Below are positions 1 to 8,479 of a DNA stretch of 64,000 nt, in pieces. The stretch comes from Bryobacterales bacterium (GTDB taxonomy: Bacteria > Acidobacteriota > Terriglobia > Bryobacterales > Bryobacteraceae). Each line of letters starts with the position of its first letter. Positions within the stretch are counted from its first letter, which is position 1. The stretch is taken from NCBI GenBank assembly GCA_003136675.1, contig PLFE01000051.1, forward strand, positions 1 to 64,000, given 5' to 3'. Made by a program: the position numbers and the translations under genes. The notes below the pieces were generated by a model. The model had not been told where the DNA came from. It did no database searches and saw nothing but the letters and a program-made list of their open reading frames with translations.

Positions 1-1
1 T

Positions 2-292
2 TTCCCGGTTCTTGTCAACGCCTATTACGAAGTCGGGTTCTCCCGTCGTCTTGTAACGGAACTGCGACTCCCCGATGGTCGGGTTCTGAAGATTCCGGCG
101 GCGACGCGTGAAGGCATCATCCTTGCAAAGCTGGTTCGGTATCGCGATGGTGGATGCGTCTCGGAGAGGCAGCTCAACGATATTCGCGGGGTTCTCTCCG
201 CTCAAACCGGGCGGCTCGATCTCGAATACCTGCATACGTGGGCGTCGCATCTCGGCTGCACCCCACTCTTGGATATGGTCCTTAATCTCTGA
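2..292 (+). CDS. 3' end of unknown gene (nucleotidyltransferase-associated family resemblance)
   Basis: This reading frame is open from the window edge and ends with TGA at 290-292, giving the last 96 residues of a protein whose start lies outside. The tail contains I-L-A-K-L-V-R-Y-R, then a 'SERQLNDIRGVL' segment and 'RLDLEYLHTWA'. That pattern resembles the C-terminal helices of small proteins often annotated as nucleotidyltransferase (AbiEii-like) relatives. The resemblance is from memory of the motif layout only. Its last 11 bases overlap the 3' end of the convergent ridA gene. No catalytic motif is visible in this part, so no function is assigned. Confidence 0.6.
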   Translation, partial: FPVLVNAYYEVGFSRRLVTELRLPDGRVLKIPAATREGIILAKLVRYRDGGCVSERQLNDIRGVLSAQTGRLDLEYLHTWASHLGCTPLLDMVLNL

Positions 293-668
293 CCTTATAA
301 GCCACGCAATCGATCTCCACCTTCAAGCCGGGCATCGCGAACTGGCACACCACCGTGGTTCGCGCCGGCTTGGCGTCCGCGAAAAACTCCGCGTACACCT
401 CGTTCATCGCCGCGAAATCCGCGCCATCGGAGAGGAACACGGAACACTTCACCACATCGGCGACGGTCGCCCCAGCGCCTTCCAGCACGCGCTTGATGTT
501 GGCCAGCACCAGCGTCGTTTCGCTGCGGATGTCACCCAGGGTAAGCTGCTGCGTCTCCGGATCTACCGGAACCTGGCCGGATACGAAAATGAAATCGCCC
601 GCGCGCACCGCGGGTGAGTAAGGCCCGCGAGGAGCAGGGATGCCCGCCGGGCTCAATCTTTCAATCAT
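282..668 (-). CDS. ridA: RidA family reactive imine/enamine deaminase
   Basis: This 128-residue protein has the full length of the RidA (YjgF/YER057c/UK114) family, trimeric cytosolic enzymes that hydrolyse reactive 2-aminoacrylate-type imines released by PLP enzymes. Visible family features are the 'FIFVSGQVPVDPET' strand near residue 27, the 'PARTTV' segment carrying the conserved substrate-binding arginine near residue 102, and 'VEIDCVAY' near the C-terminus. The ATG directly follows the TAG stop of trxB with no gap, so the two genes are almost certainly co-transcribed and translationally coupled. The exact substrate cannot be read from the sequence. Confidence 0.93.
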   Translation of the reverse strand: MIERLSPAGIPAPRGPYSPAVRAGDFIFVSGQVPVDPETQQLTLGDIRSETTLVLANIKRVLEGAGATVADVVKCSVFLSDGADFAAMNEVYAEFFADAKPARTTVVCQFAMPGLKVEIDCVAYKVRD

Positions 669-1592
669 CTAGTGACCCTCCGCTTCCAACAATCGTTCCA
701 CCTCGATGGCCGCCATGCAGCCCGCGCCCGCCGCCGTAATCGCCTGACGGTAAATGCGATCCTGCACGTCCCCCGCATGGAAGACGCCGGGGATGTTCGT
801 TCGCGCTCCGCCATGCGAAACGATGTATCCGTCTTCATCGGTATCGATCTGCCCGCGGAACGGTTTCGTATTCGGAATGTGCCCGATGGCCACGAAAAAG
901 CCGTCTACATCCTGCTCCCAAACCTCGCCCGTAGCCACGTTACGCAGCTTCACGCCGGTCACCGTCGCCTGCTTCACGTCGTAGATATCTTCGACCACCG
1001 TATTCAGCAGGAACTTGATCTTAGGATTCGCCTTCGCGCGATCGATCATGATCTTGGAAGCGCGGAACGAATCGCGGCGATGCACCAGCGCCACTTCCGA
1101 TCCGAACCGCGTCAGGAAGTTGGCCTCTTCCATCGCCGAATCGCCGCCGCCGGTGACCATGATCTTCTTGCCGCGATAGAAAAATCCGTCGCAGGTGGCG
1201 CAGGAACTCACGCCGTGGCCGATCAGCCGCTGCTCGTTCGGCAGCCCCAACCAGCGCGCGGAAGCGCCCGTCGCGATAATCACCGTCCGCGCTTCTTTCC
1301 ACTCGCCTTCGATTTTCAGCCGGAACGGGCGCGCGGAGAGATCGGCTTCCTCAACTGCGCCGTGCACGTATTCGGCGCCGAACCGCTCCGCTTGCTTGCG
1401 GATATTTTCCACCAGGTGCGGGCCGTTGATGCCTTCCGGAAACCCCGGGAAATTCTCCACTTCCGAAGTGATCGAGAGCTGGCCGCCGGCGTCGTAGCCC
1501 GACACCACCAGCGGCTTCAGATTGGCGCGCGCCGCGTAGACGGCCGCGGTGTTACCGGCGCAGCCCGAACCGACAATGACAACGTTATGCAT
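669..1592 (-). CDS. trxB: Thioredoxin reductase
   Basis: This 307-residue flavoprotein matches low-molecular-weight thioredoxin reductase in length and domain order. An N-terminal FAD Rossmann motif (GSGCAGNTAA, with Cys where Pro is usual) is followed by the redox-active CATC motif near residues 133-136. Next comes the NADPH-binding GGGDSAMEEA segment near 149, and a C-terminal FAD motif 'GVFHAGDV' near 272. It transfers electrons from NADPH to thioredoxin in the cytoplasm. It is the first gene of a trxB-ridA pair. The divergent MFS gene starts only about 45 bases upstream, so the two promoters must share that short interval. Confidence 0.96.
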   Translation of the reverse strand: MHNVVIVGSGCAGNTAAVYAARANLKPLVVSGYDAGGQLSITSEVENFPGFPEGINGPHLVENIRKQAERFGAEYVHGAVEEADLSARPFRLKIEGEWKEARTVIIATGASARWLGLPNEQRLIGHGVSSCATCDGFFYRGKKIMVTGGGDSAMEEANFLTRFGSEVALVHRRDSFRASKIMIDRAKANPKIKFLLNTVVEDIYDVKQATVTGVKLRNVATGEVWEQDVDGFFVAIGHIPNTKPFRGQIDTDEDGYIVSHGGARTNIPGVFHAGDVQDRIYRQAITAAGAGCMAAIEVERLLEAEGH

Positions 1593-1637
1593 GGATTACT
1601 TTGACCTGATCGAGAAGTTCCAATGTAGCATTTGGAC

Positions 1638-2852
1638 ATGGCCCGTCCGGACTGGTTGAATCGCAATGTGATCGGAATGACGGTCACCAGTTTCCTGTCC
1701 GACGCCTGCCACGAAATGGTGCTGGCCATTCTTCCCGGCTTCCTCCCGCTCATCGGAGTCACGGCGGCGGCCCTGGGATGGATCGAAGGCGCGTCCGACG
1801 CGTTTTCGAGTTTCCTCAAACTCGCCGCCGGCTGGTATTCGGATCGCATCGGCCACCGCAAGCGCCTGGTGGTGGCGGGCTATTTCTTCACCGGAACCGG
1901 GCTCTCGCTATTCTCGATCGCGCACTCCTGGCCCATCCTGCTCCTGGGCCGGATGGTGAGTTGGTTTGGCAAAGGAATGCGCGGATCTTTGCGCGACGCG
2001 ATGCTGTCGGAATCGGTTGACCAGGCCGCGCGCGGCAAGGCCTTTGGTTTCCATCGCGCGGGCGATACGCTGGGGGCCATCGTCGGTCCGCTCGCCGGCG
2101 CTGGACTCATCGCGATTCTGCCCCACCAGCCACCCGACCACTCCTTCCGTCTTCTCTTCGTGCTGTCGCTGGTTCCCGGACTCGCCGCGCCGGTGGCATT
2201 CGCTCTGATGGTGCGTGAGGCGCGGAAGAGCCCGGTTGCGAAGCCAGGTCTCTGGGGCGCTGTTGTGTCCTTGCCCCGGGCATATCTGCGGTTTCTCGCG
2301 GGGATCGGCATCTTCGGGCTAGGCGATTTCTCGCCGACCCTTCTGGTGCTGGCCGCGGCGACGCTGCTTCGCCCTCGATACGGAGCGGTTGCGGCTGCGC
2401 AATTCGCAGCCCTGCTGTATGTACTTCGTAACGTGGTCTACGCCGCGGCTTCCTATCCCATTGGCGCGCTCAGTGATGCGCGCGCCAAAACGCGCATTCT
2501 GGCCGCCGGATTCGCCATGGGAGTTGCGACGGCGGCCCTAGCCAGCGCGCTGTTCGCGAAAGCAGAAGGCGGTTTTCCCGCCCTGGTTCTCCTGTTCACG
2601 CTCAGCGGGACCTTCGCGGCCGCGCAGGATACGCTCGAAGGTTCGGTCCCGCCAGAGTTCCTCACGCCGGAAACGCGTGGAACCGGTTTCGGCATGCTGG
2701 GCGCGGTGAATGGCACGGGCGATCTGGTGGCAAGCGCGCTGGTGGGAACGGTATGGACGGCGGTTTCGCCCTCAGCCGCGTTTGGATCGGCGGCGGCAAT
2801 TATGGCTGTCGGGGCACTGTTAACGGCTGCGGTTCCGTCACCACGGACGTGA
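1638..2852 (+). CDS. MFS transporter
   Basis: This protein of about 404 residues shows twelve hydrophobic segments typical of major facilitator exporters. The loop between helices 2 and 3 carries 'GWYSDRIGHRKRLV', the MFS motif A variant near residues 66-80. A second cytoplasmic motif lies in 'PIGALSDARAKTRIL'. A TTG in the same frame lies two codons upstream at 1632; I prefer the ATG at 1638. The N-terminal 'MVLAILPGFLPLIG' resembles MFS proteins often annotated as drug or sugar exporters, but the substrate is unknown. It is transcribed divergently from trxB. Confidence 0.85.
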   Translation: MARPDWLNRNVIGMTVTSFLSDACHEMVLAILPGFLPLIGVTAAALGWIEGASDAFSSFLKLAAGWYSDRIGHRKRLVVAGYFFTGTGLSLFSIAHSWPILLLGRMVSWFGKGMRGSLRDAMLSESVDQAARGKAFGFHRAGDTLGAIVGPLAGAGLIAILPHQPPDHSFRLLFVLSLVPGLAAPVAFALMVREARKSPVAKPGLWGAVVSLPRAYLRFLAGIGIFGLGDFSPTLLVLAAATLLRPRYGAVAAAQFAALLYVLRNVVYAAASYPIGALSDARAKTRILAAGFAMGVATAALASALFAKAEGGFPALVLLFTLSGTFAAAQDTLEGSVPPEFLTPETRGTGFGMLGAVNGTGDLVASALVGTVWTAVSPSAAFGSAAAIMAVGALLTAAVPSPRT

Positions 2853-2863
2853 GCTCACCGATT

Positions 2864-3238
2864 CTACTTATCGTATTGCATCGCACCCACGAAATTGCCT
2901 TCGGTGTCGTTGAAGTAGACCCCCGTTCCGACGGTGGGGATGTGGAACTTGGCCATGGTGATCTTGCCGCCGGCGGATTCGATGGCCGCGATGATGGGGT
3001 CAATGGAGTCGACGCCGATGGTGCATTCGAAACCGGTCATCCCCGTGCCGTTGACCGGATCGCGCCGCGCGTGCAGCAGGCCCTGGACGCCGGGATCTTT
3101 TTGGTCGCCGGTGTGAATGAGGTAGAAGTCTGGCGGTCCCCACGGCTCGAATCGCCAGCCAAATACCTGTTCGTAGAAACGGCGGGCGCGGGTGACATCA
3201 TCGGCGGTGATTCCAAAACTCTTCAGGTTGTTAGGCAT
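2864..3238 (-). CDS. VOC family (glyoxalase/bleomycin-resistance fold) protein
   Basis: The 124-residue protein has the two beta-alpha-beta-beta-beta modules of the vicinal oxygen chelate superfamily. The first module opens with 'FGITADDVTRARRFYEQVFGWRFE'. The second contains 'IESAGGKITMAKFHIPTVG' and ends in 'GVYFNDTEGNFVGAMQY', the usual last strand with the metal-ligand glutamate replaced or shifted. Such single-domain members are mostly uncharacterised; some bind metals or antibiotics. It is divergent from an AraC regulator 55 bases away, which makes that regulator a plausible controller. Confidence 0.85.
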   Translation of the reverse strand: MPNNLKSFGITADDVTRARRFYEQVFGWRFEPWGPPDFYLIHTGDQKDPGVQGLLHARRDPVNGTGMTGFECTIGVDSIDPIIAAIESAGGKITMAKFHIPTVGTGVYFNDTEGNFVGAMQYDK

Positions 3239-3293
3239 ACCGGCAAGTATATGGGGACACGTCGGTGTCCCGCTTGCGCTAAAGTGACAAGAA

Positions 3294-4067
3294 ATGTCGC
3301 AAACGCGCCAAAGGCTGACCGTGGAGGACGAGGCATTTCTGGCTGTGCGGTCGATGGCGTGGAATTACAGCAGCCGGTCTGTAATTGAACTGCACCGGCA
3401 CGCATGGCATCAGCTTCTTTACGCCAGTTCAGGCGCGATGACGGTGCATGCGGGGCGGCTCTCCTGGATGATTCCGCCGGGCAAAGCCGTGTTCATTCCG
3501 GCCGGTTGCAGCCACTCGATCCGGATGTGGGGCGAGGTAGCGATGCGGTCGCTGGCGTTTCCGGTGGGACTGGCAGAGACGCGGCTTTTGGGAGACGACG
3601 AGTGCCGCGTGCTCTCGGTGACGCCGCTTCTGCGCGAGTTGATTTTGCGAATTATTTCGCTGCCGGCTTTGGATTCGCGCGTGGACGAGGACCGGCGGTT
3701 GCTCGCTGTTTTGCTGGACGAGATGCGGGCCGCGGCGGTAGAGCCGATGATGCTGCCCCTTCCCGTGGATTCTCGCGCGCTCGCGGTGGCCGAGCGAGTG
3801 CTGTTGAATCCGGGGGACGACGAGAGACTGGACGGGCTTTCACGGCGCTGCGGCGCGAGCCGTCGAACCATGGAGCGATTGTTCCGGTCGGAAACCGGGA
3901 TGAGCTTTGGGCTGTGGCGTCAGAAGGTGCGAATGCTGGATTCGGTGCGTTTGCTGTCGGAAGGGAAGTCGGTGACGGATGCGGCGCTGGATACGGGCTA
4001 TGCCAGCGTGAGCGCGTTTATTGCGGCGTTTAAGGTGACTTTCGGGTGTACGCCGGGAAGGTTGTAG
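3294..4067 (+). CDS. AraC family transcriptional regulator with cupin sensor
   Basis: The 257-residue protein has an N-terminal cupin-like domain ('IELHRHAWHQLLYASSG' near 32, 'PPGKAVFIPAGCSH' near 64) and a C-terminal AraC/XylS double helix-turn-helix (about residues 160-257). The latter includes 'SRRTMERLFRSETGMSFG' and 'VTDAALDTGYASVSAFIAAF'. The arrangement is that of AraC regulators related to NimR/YeaM, which usually act on a divergent neighbour. Here the divergent neighbour is the VOC gene. The effector is not evident. Confidence 0.9.
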   Translation: MSQTRQRLTVEDEAFLAVRSMAWNYSSRSVIELHRHAWHQLLYASSGAMTVHAGRLSWMIPPGKAVFIPAGCSHSIRMWGEVAMRSLAFPVGLAETRLLGDDECRVLSVTPLLRELILRIISLPALDSRVDEDRRLLAVLLDEMRAAAVEPMMLPLPVDSRALAVAERVLLNPGDDERLDGLSRRCGASRRTMERLFRSETGMSFGLWRQKVRMLDSVRLLSEGKSVTDAALDTGYASVSAFIAAFKVTFGCTPGRL

Positions 4068-4103
4068 CGCTGGCAGAACGAGCGCATTCAAATGGCGGAG
4101 CCT

Positions 4104-4358
4104 TTAGTTCGAAATGGAAGCGATGAAAATCGTCCCGGAGGACGCGCCGACGCCGCTCGCCCCGCCGTACCTGGTTGTTCCGTACAGATCCCCATTCGCG
4201 CCCTGAAAAAGCGCGCCAGAAGGGTTTGCCCCATTCGCGCCATCAAAGCTCGATAGCGCGCTCACGGCAACCGTCGCGAAACACAGCGGCAAGAGCGCGG
4301 GCACGCGGCTCCAGCGGCGAATCCTGCTCAATAGACGCACGCCCTCAATCCGATTCAT
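4104..4358 (-). pseudogene. GloVer-repeat (TIGR03803-type) secreted protein remnant
   Basis: From an ATG at 4358 the reading gives a basic N-terminus and a hydrophobic signal-peptide stretch. It then holds only a single repeat with the hallmark 'LYGTTRYGG' preceded by 'LSSFDGANGANPSGAL'. Full-length members of this family, common in Acidobacteria, carry many such repeats in tandem and run to several hundred residues. This one ends after about 84 residues, so it is best read as a gene remnant. A short functional peptide cannot be excluded. A longer start at 4427 is possible but less likely, because the signal peptide follows the inner ATG. Confidence 0.5.
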
Positions 4359-4529
4359 CCGTGGCTTATAGGTATATACCAGATTTTCGCCGAACACAAT
4401 CACTCCGTACCTCAATCTCCCAAGCACTCAACAACTTGCGAAAAACCACCCCTCCCAGCCGACAATTCCACTGCTACGGTGAAATCAGCAGGGAGCGCCG
4501 CCTCCTTGCCCAAAACTCGAGGAGAAAAC

Positions 4530-5156
4530 ATGAACCCAATTAACGAACGAAACCGAACCAACGCCCAAAAAAGCTCTGGCCCACGCACCCCTGCAGGGAA
4601 AGCCCGCTCCTCCCAGAACGCCCTCAAAACCGGACTCTACTCCGCAACCGCGCTTCTTCCCAACGAAGATCCGGAAGAATATCGCGCCCACGCCGAATCC
4701 TACGCGGTCTCCCTAAAACCCCGGGACCCCGTCCAGGCCGACCTCGTCAAAATCCTCAGCGACAACGTTTGGTGCCTCCGCCGCATCCGTCGTCTCGTCG
4801 CCGTCCAGACCGCGAGCGTCTCGGCTCTCATCGATGCCGACGGCTCCCAGCAAATTCCCTACAAAGCCATCACCGTCGAAACTCGCGCTCTGGAATCCTT
4901 CAGCCGTCACGAGCACCGGCTGCAAAACGCCATCGCTAAAACATTGAAATTACTGAAGGAACTGCAAAAAGAACCGCCCCAGGAAGAGGTTCTCCCTGAA
5001 GCCCACGAACCGAAATCTGACACCGAATCTGGGTTCGTTCCAACACCTCAATTCGCAACCGCCGTCGCGACAGCAAACGTCCCACAGCCTGTCGGGGAAA
5101 ACACACAAAATCAGACCGCCGCACCCTCCCTGGAGGACCAAAAAGCCGCTGCCTAA
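4530..5156 (+). CDS. Conserved hypothetical, 'GPRTPAGKARSSQNALK' family
   Basis: This 208-residue protein starts at the ATG preceded by GAGGAGA (4519-4525). Its N-terminus carries 'NAQKSSGPRTPAGKARSSQNALKTGLYS', a signature I recognise from many unexplained Acidobacteria proteins. A charged helical middle part follows (residues about 40-145, including 'NVWCLRRIRRLVAVQTASV'), then a low-complexity, proline- and glutamate-rich tail. No catalytic motif or membrane segment is visible. The arginine/lysine-rich N-terminus could bind nucleic acid, but that is only a guess. It stands alone between a gene remnant and the aminotransferase gene. Confidence 0.75.
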   Translation: MNPINERNRTNAQKSSGPRTPAGKARSSQNALKTGLYSATALLPNEDPEEYRAHAESYAVSLKPRDPVQADLVKILSDNVWCLRRIRRLVAVQTASVSALIDADGSQQIPYKAITVETRALESFSRHEHRLQNAIAKTLKLLKELQKEPPQEEVLPEAHEPKSDTESGFVPTPQFATAVATANVPQPVGENTQNQTAAPSLEDQKAAA

Positions 5157-5223
5157 CCCAAATTCAGCGTCGCTCAAAACCGCTCCGCCACCCACCACGC
5201 CCGAAAACCCTCCAATCGCTCGC

Positions 5224-6606
5224 TTACCGCGAATTGAGAACGGCCTTCACAGCATCGCTCGCCACGCTGACTAACCGGTCGACCTCATCCTCGGTCACCA
5301 CCAGCGGAGGTGCCAGAAACAAGATATCGCCGGTCGCCGGATGTGTTCCCGCCGTGGGCCGCACGCGCGTCACAACACCGCGTTTCTTCATATCCGCGTA
5401 CAGGCGCGGGCCCACCTTCAGGTCGCCCGAAAAGTTCTGTTTTGTCGCCCGGTCCTCCACAAACTCCACCGCCGCCAGCAGTCCCTTGCCGCCGCGCACA
5501 TCCCCTGCATTTGGATGATTCGCGAAGGCCTCCATCAGCCCGGAATGAAGCCGCGCTCCCATCTTCTCCGCCCTCTCGCAGAGCCCCTCGCGCTCTATGA
5601 TTTCCAGGTTCTTGAGCGCAACTGCACAGCAGGTCGGATGCGCCGAATAAGTACCGCCATGCATCCAGCGGTCGGCGGGCGACACGGAATCCATCGCCTC
5701 CTTGACCATCTTTGTCACCATCATCCCGCCCAGCGGAAGGTATCCGGATGTGACGCCCTTCGCGAACGCGACGATGTCAGGTTTCACCTTCCAGTGATGC
5801 AGCCCAAACCATTTTCCGGTGCGCCCGAATCCGCAAACAATTTCATCGGCGATCAGCAATACCTTGTGACGTGAGCACACCTCGCGCACCAGCGGCCAGT
5901 AGTCGTCGGTCGGATAGATCACGCCGCCGGTTCCATGAATGGGCTCGCCGATGAAAGCCGCCACCGTATCGGGTCCTTCTCGAATGATCGTTTCTTCGAG
6001 TTCCCGCGCCGCCGCCTGACCGATGGTCTCGCCCGCCCTCGCTCCCTGGAACCGGTATGGGTAGCATGTCTGGGTATGAACGAAGCCCGGAACCCGGGGC
6101 TCGAACATCTTCCAGTACGCGCCCATTTTGGTGGCGCTCATGGATTGCAGAGTCACCCCGTGGTACGCCTCCTGGCGCGCCACTACCTTCACTTTCTCGG
6201 GCTTACCCGCCGCCTTCCAATAAAACCGCGCCGTCTTGAATGCCGCCTCGTTGGCTTCTGCGCCGCTTGGGGCAAAGAAAACAGCCTGCATCTCATCGTT
6301 GGTTAGGTCGATCAGCCTCTCCGCCAGTTGAATCGCCGGGATATTCGACGAACCCACGTAGGCCGAGAAGAAGGCCAACTCCTTCATCTGCGCGGCGGCG
6401 GCTTCAGCCAGCTCAGCACGGCCGTGGCCCACGTTCACATTCCAGAGTCCGGAGAGGCCATCAGTGTACCGATGCCCATTCACATCCTCGACCGTAGCGC
6501 CGCATCCTCTTACATAGATGATGGGTTCCGTGTGGTCGCTGGGATGGTGCAATGGGTGGATCAGGTGTTCCTGATCGACACTTACTAAGTCTGCGTCACG
6601 TAACAT
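5224..6606 (-). CDS. Class III PLP-dependent aminotransferase
   Basis: The 460-residue protein matches fold-type I omega-aminotransferases. It shows the cofactor-binding 'GAEANEAAFKTARFYW' segment near residue 114, 'IADEIVCGFGRTG' with the PLP-pyridine aspartate near 253, and 'IVAFAKGVTSGYLPLGG' with the Schiff-base lysine near 283. It probably transfers the amino group of an omega-amino compound (polyamine, beta-alanine or 4-aminobutyrate type) to pyruvate or 2-oxoglutarate. It is monocistronic here and divergent from the LamG-VanZ gene with about 24 bases between the starts. Substrate assignment is inference only. Confidence 0.93.
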   Translation of the reverse strand: MLRDADLVSVDQEHLIHPLHHPSDHTEPIIYVRGCGATVEDVNGHRYTDGLSGLWNVNVGHGRAELAEAAAAQMKELAFFSAYVGSSNIPAIQLAERLIDLTNDEMQAVFFAPSGAEANEAAFKTARFYWKAAGKPEKVKVVARQEAYHGVTLQSMSATKMGAYWKMFEPRVPGFVHTQTCYPYRFQGARAGETIGQAAARELEETIIREGPDTVAAFIGEPIHGTGGVIYPTDDYWPLVREVCSRHKVLLIADEIVCGFGRTGKWFGLHHWKVKPDIVAFAKGVTSGYLPLGGMMVTKMVKEAMDSVSPADRWMHGGTYSAHPTCCAVALKNLEIIEREGLCERAEKMGARLHSGLMEAFANHPNAGDVRGGKGLLAAVEFVEDRATKQNFSGDLKVGPRLYADMKKRGVVTRVRPTAGTHPATGDILFLAPPLVVTEDEVDRLVSVASDAVKAVLNSR

Positions 6607-6630
6607 GAGAAGGTTCCCGTCCGGATCACC

Positions 6631-7707
6631 ATGAAGCTTTTACCCGTTCTGTGTTTCGCGGTCTTGTGCATTACGCTGACCTTGGGCCTATGGCCATTCC
6701 ATGCGCCGGACAACGAAGTCACCTGGTTGAAGGGCGCCAACGGTCTCGCGTTTGGCAAGCACGGAACGGTTCTCAGTAGAGGTCCGTTGCAAACGGCAAG
6801 TGCAACCGCCAGCGTAGAAATCTGGGCACAGCCCAGGCGATGGACTGGCTCAACACTCCTGACGCTCTATCGGCCGGACAAGCGCGCTGCCTTCGAAGTG
6901 CGCCAGTCACTGGAAGATCTTGAACCAAGCTACGAGGCAGCTGGCGGCAGGTCGCACTTCTATGTCAATGATGCTTTCGGACCTTCGTTGCGCGGCGGCA
7001 AGCCGGTCTTGATCACCCTAACGTACGGCGCTCGGGGAGTAACTGTTTACCGCGACGGTGTCTTTGCTGCGGCGGCGCCGCCGGGGTTTCGGATACCAGA
7101 CGGCGTCTTCACGGGCTGGTTGGTTGTAGGTGATTCCGTCGGGGGAACGCACAGCTTTCGCGGGGATATCCTCGGCCTCGCGATCTACGACCGGGAACTC
7201 AATGCCGCCGAGGCGTTGTCGCATTTCCAGTCAAGCCTCAACACGCGCAATGCGGGGGAAATCGCGTTATATCTTTTCGACGAGAAGTCCGGAAATGCAA
7301 TTCACAACCATGCCGCGGCAAACGCCGAGCTCTATATTCCCAAAACATACACAGTCGTGGATGAAGTCTTTCTGCGCCCTCTCTGGGAGGAATTCGATTT
7401 CTCCAGGTCCTATTGGGCAGGAAATCTGAAAAACATTGTCGGTTTCATCCCCACCGGCGTCTGCTTTTACGCGTGTCTCATTGCAGTCTGGCCCGCCAAA
7501 AGAGCTCTACTTGTCACGCTCGTCGTGGGTTTCCTGGTGAGCCTCACGATTGAGGTTCTGCAGGCCTACTTACCCACACGGGATTCCGGAACGACGGATC
7601 TGATCACAAATACGTTAGGCACCTACATTGGCATCCTGTGCTACAGGCGCTTCCTTGGTTGGGCCAAGAGAGGTTGGACCAAGAAACATCCACGTTCCAT
7701 CTGGTAG
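6631..7707 (+). CDS. LamG-like domain fused to VanZ family membrane domain
   Basis: This 358-residue protein starts with a signal-anchor helix (residues about 4-22). It continues with a LamG/concanavalin-like beta-sandwich (about 35-210, with 'SVEIWAQP', 'VTVYRDGVFAAAAP' and 'GLAIYDRELNAAEAL'). It ends with a VanZ-type membrane domain of several helices from about residue 265, including 'NIVGFIPTGVCFYACL' and 'IEVLQAYLPTRDSGTTDLITNTLG'. VanZ-like proteins often sit beside exopolysaccharide and exosortase genes. The LamG part suggests binding of a glycan outside the membrane. Its place next to the polysaccharide locus fits, but its biochemical role is unknown. Confidence 0.85.
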   Translation: MKLLPVLCFAVLCITLTLGLWPFHAPDNEVTWLKGANGLAFGKHGTVLSRGPLQTASATASVEIWAQPRRWTGSTLLTLYRPDKRAAFEVRQSLEDLEPSYEAAGGRSHFYVNDAFGPSLRGGKPVLITLTYGARGVTVYRDGVFAAAAPPGFRIPDGVFTGWLVVGDSVGGTHSFRGDILGLAIYDRELNAAEALSHFQSSLNTRNAGEIALYLFDEKSGNAIHNHAAANAELYIPKTYTVVDEVFLRPLWEEFDFSRSYWAGNLKNIVGFIPTGVCFYACLIAVWPAKRALLVTLVVGFLVSLTIEVLQAYLPTRDSGTTDLITNTLGTYIGILCYRRFLGWAKRGWTKKHPRSIW

Positions 7708-7964
7708 CGCGTACGAACAGACATCAATGCCCATGCGATAACCGTTAGTGAGCAAACAAGACCCGAACGCATGAATTGCACTCGGAGCCACCACGGCGAT
7801 CCAGTCCAGCTCCGTAGCCGAGGGGAAGAAACGGCGCCAACATTCCGGCACTTTGTGTCCCATCCATATTTGAATCGACTCCATTCCGTGATCGTTATTC
7901 TGTATACTTGAACCGAGTGGCGTCATACAAACACTTGCTTTACTGAGCGAAAGGAGGAAAGGTC
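7708..7964. promoter_or_regulatory. Intergenic leader upstream of the NusG paralogue
   Basis: The 257-base gap holds no convincing gene; a minus-strand reading across it has no recognisable protein features. A possible sigma-70 -10 element TATACT lies at about 7902-7907, without a clear -35. A strong ribosome binding site AAGGAGG is at 7951-7957, eight bases before the TTG start of the NusG paralogue. No ops-type antitermination element was recognised. Confidence 0.35.
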
Positions 7965-8474
7965 TTGCATCCAGCCAGTAACAACACTCTTCCTTGGTTC
8001 GCGGTGCGGGTGCGTTCGAACTTCGAGCAGAAAGTATGCACTAGCCTCTCCGGCATGGGTTACGAGACCTTTCTTCCCACTTACCGCCAACGGCGTGCCT
8101 GGACCGACCGCGTCAAGGAAACCGAGGTCCCTCTTTTCCCGGGTTACACGTTCTGCAGGATTGACCCAAAGTTCCGATTACCCTTACTCAAAGTCCCAGG
8201 CGTAGTCAGTTTGGTTGGAGCTGCGAAGCGCCCCGAAGCCATCCCAGAGGAAGAACTTACCGCGATTCGAACCATTATCGAAACCAGGTTGACAGTGCAG
8301 CCTTGGCCGTTCCTTCACGTGGGGCAAAAAATCAGAATCCACAAAGGCCCGCTATCCGGAGTGGAAGGTATCTTAGTCGGCTTCAAGGACGACTATCGCA
8401 TCGTGGTTTCAGTAACTCTTCTGAAACGTTCCGTCGCCGTGCAGTTGGAAGGCGCCTGGGTAAAGCCCGAATAA
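7965..8474 (+). CDS. NusG-like specialised antiterminator (RfaH/LoaP/UpxY type)
   Basis: The 169-residue protein has a NusG N-terminal domain ('PWFAVRVRSNFEQKVCTSLSG', 'ETFLPTYRQRR', 'VPLFPGYTFCRID') and a C-terminal KOW motif ('VGQKIRIHKGPLSGVEGILVG' near 120). Such paralogues typically increase elongation through long polysaccharide operons. The start is TTG at 7965, set by the AAGGAGG site eight bases upstream. It is convergent with the exopolysaccharide operon and ends five bases from the operon's last stop, so it cannot be its first gene, as many family members are. Its target operon is inferred from proximity. Confidence 0.9.
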   Translation: MHPASNNTLPWFAVRVRSNFEQKVCTSLSGMGYETFLPTYRQRRAWTDRVKETEVPLFPGYTFCRIDPKFRLPLLKVPGVVSLVGAAKRPEAIPEEELTAIRTIIETRLTVQPWPFLHVGQKIRIHKGPLSGVEGILVGFKDDYRIVVSVTLLKRSVAVQLEGAWVKPE

Positions 8475-8479
8475 GAGCC

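Noticed and set aside
7615-7926. Minus-strand reading of 103 codons between the VanZ and NusG-like genes
   Set aside because: It overlaps the end of the VanZ gene, has no ribosome binding site or family pattern, and its composition looks non-coding.
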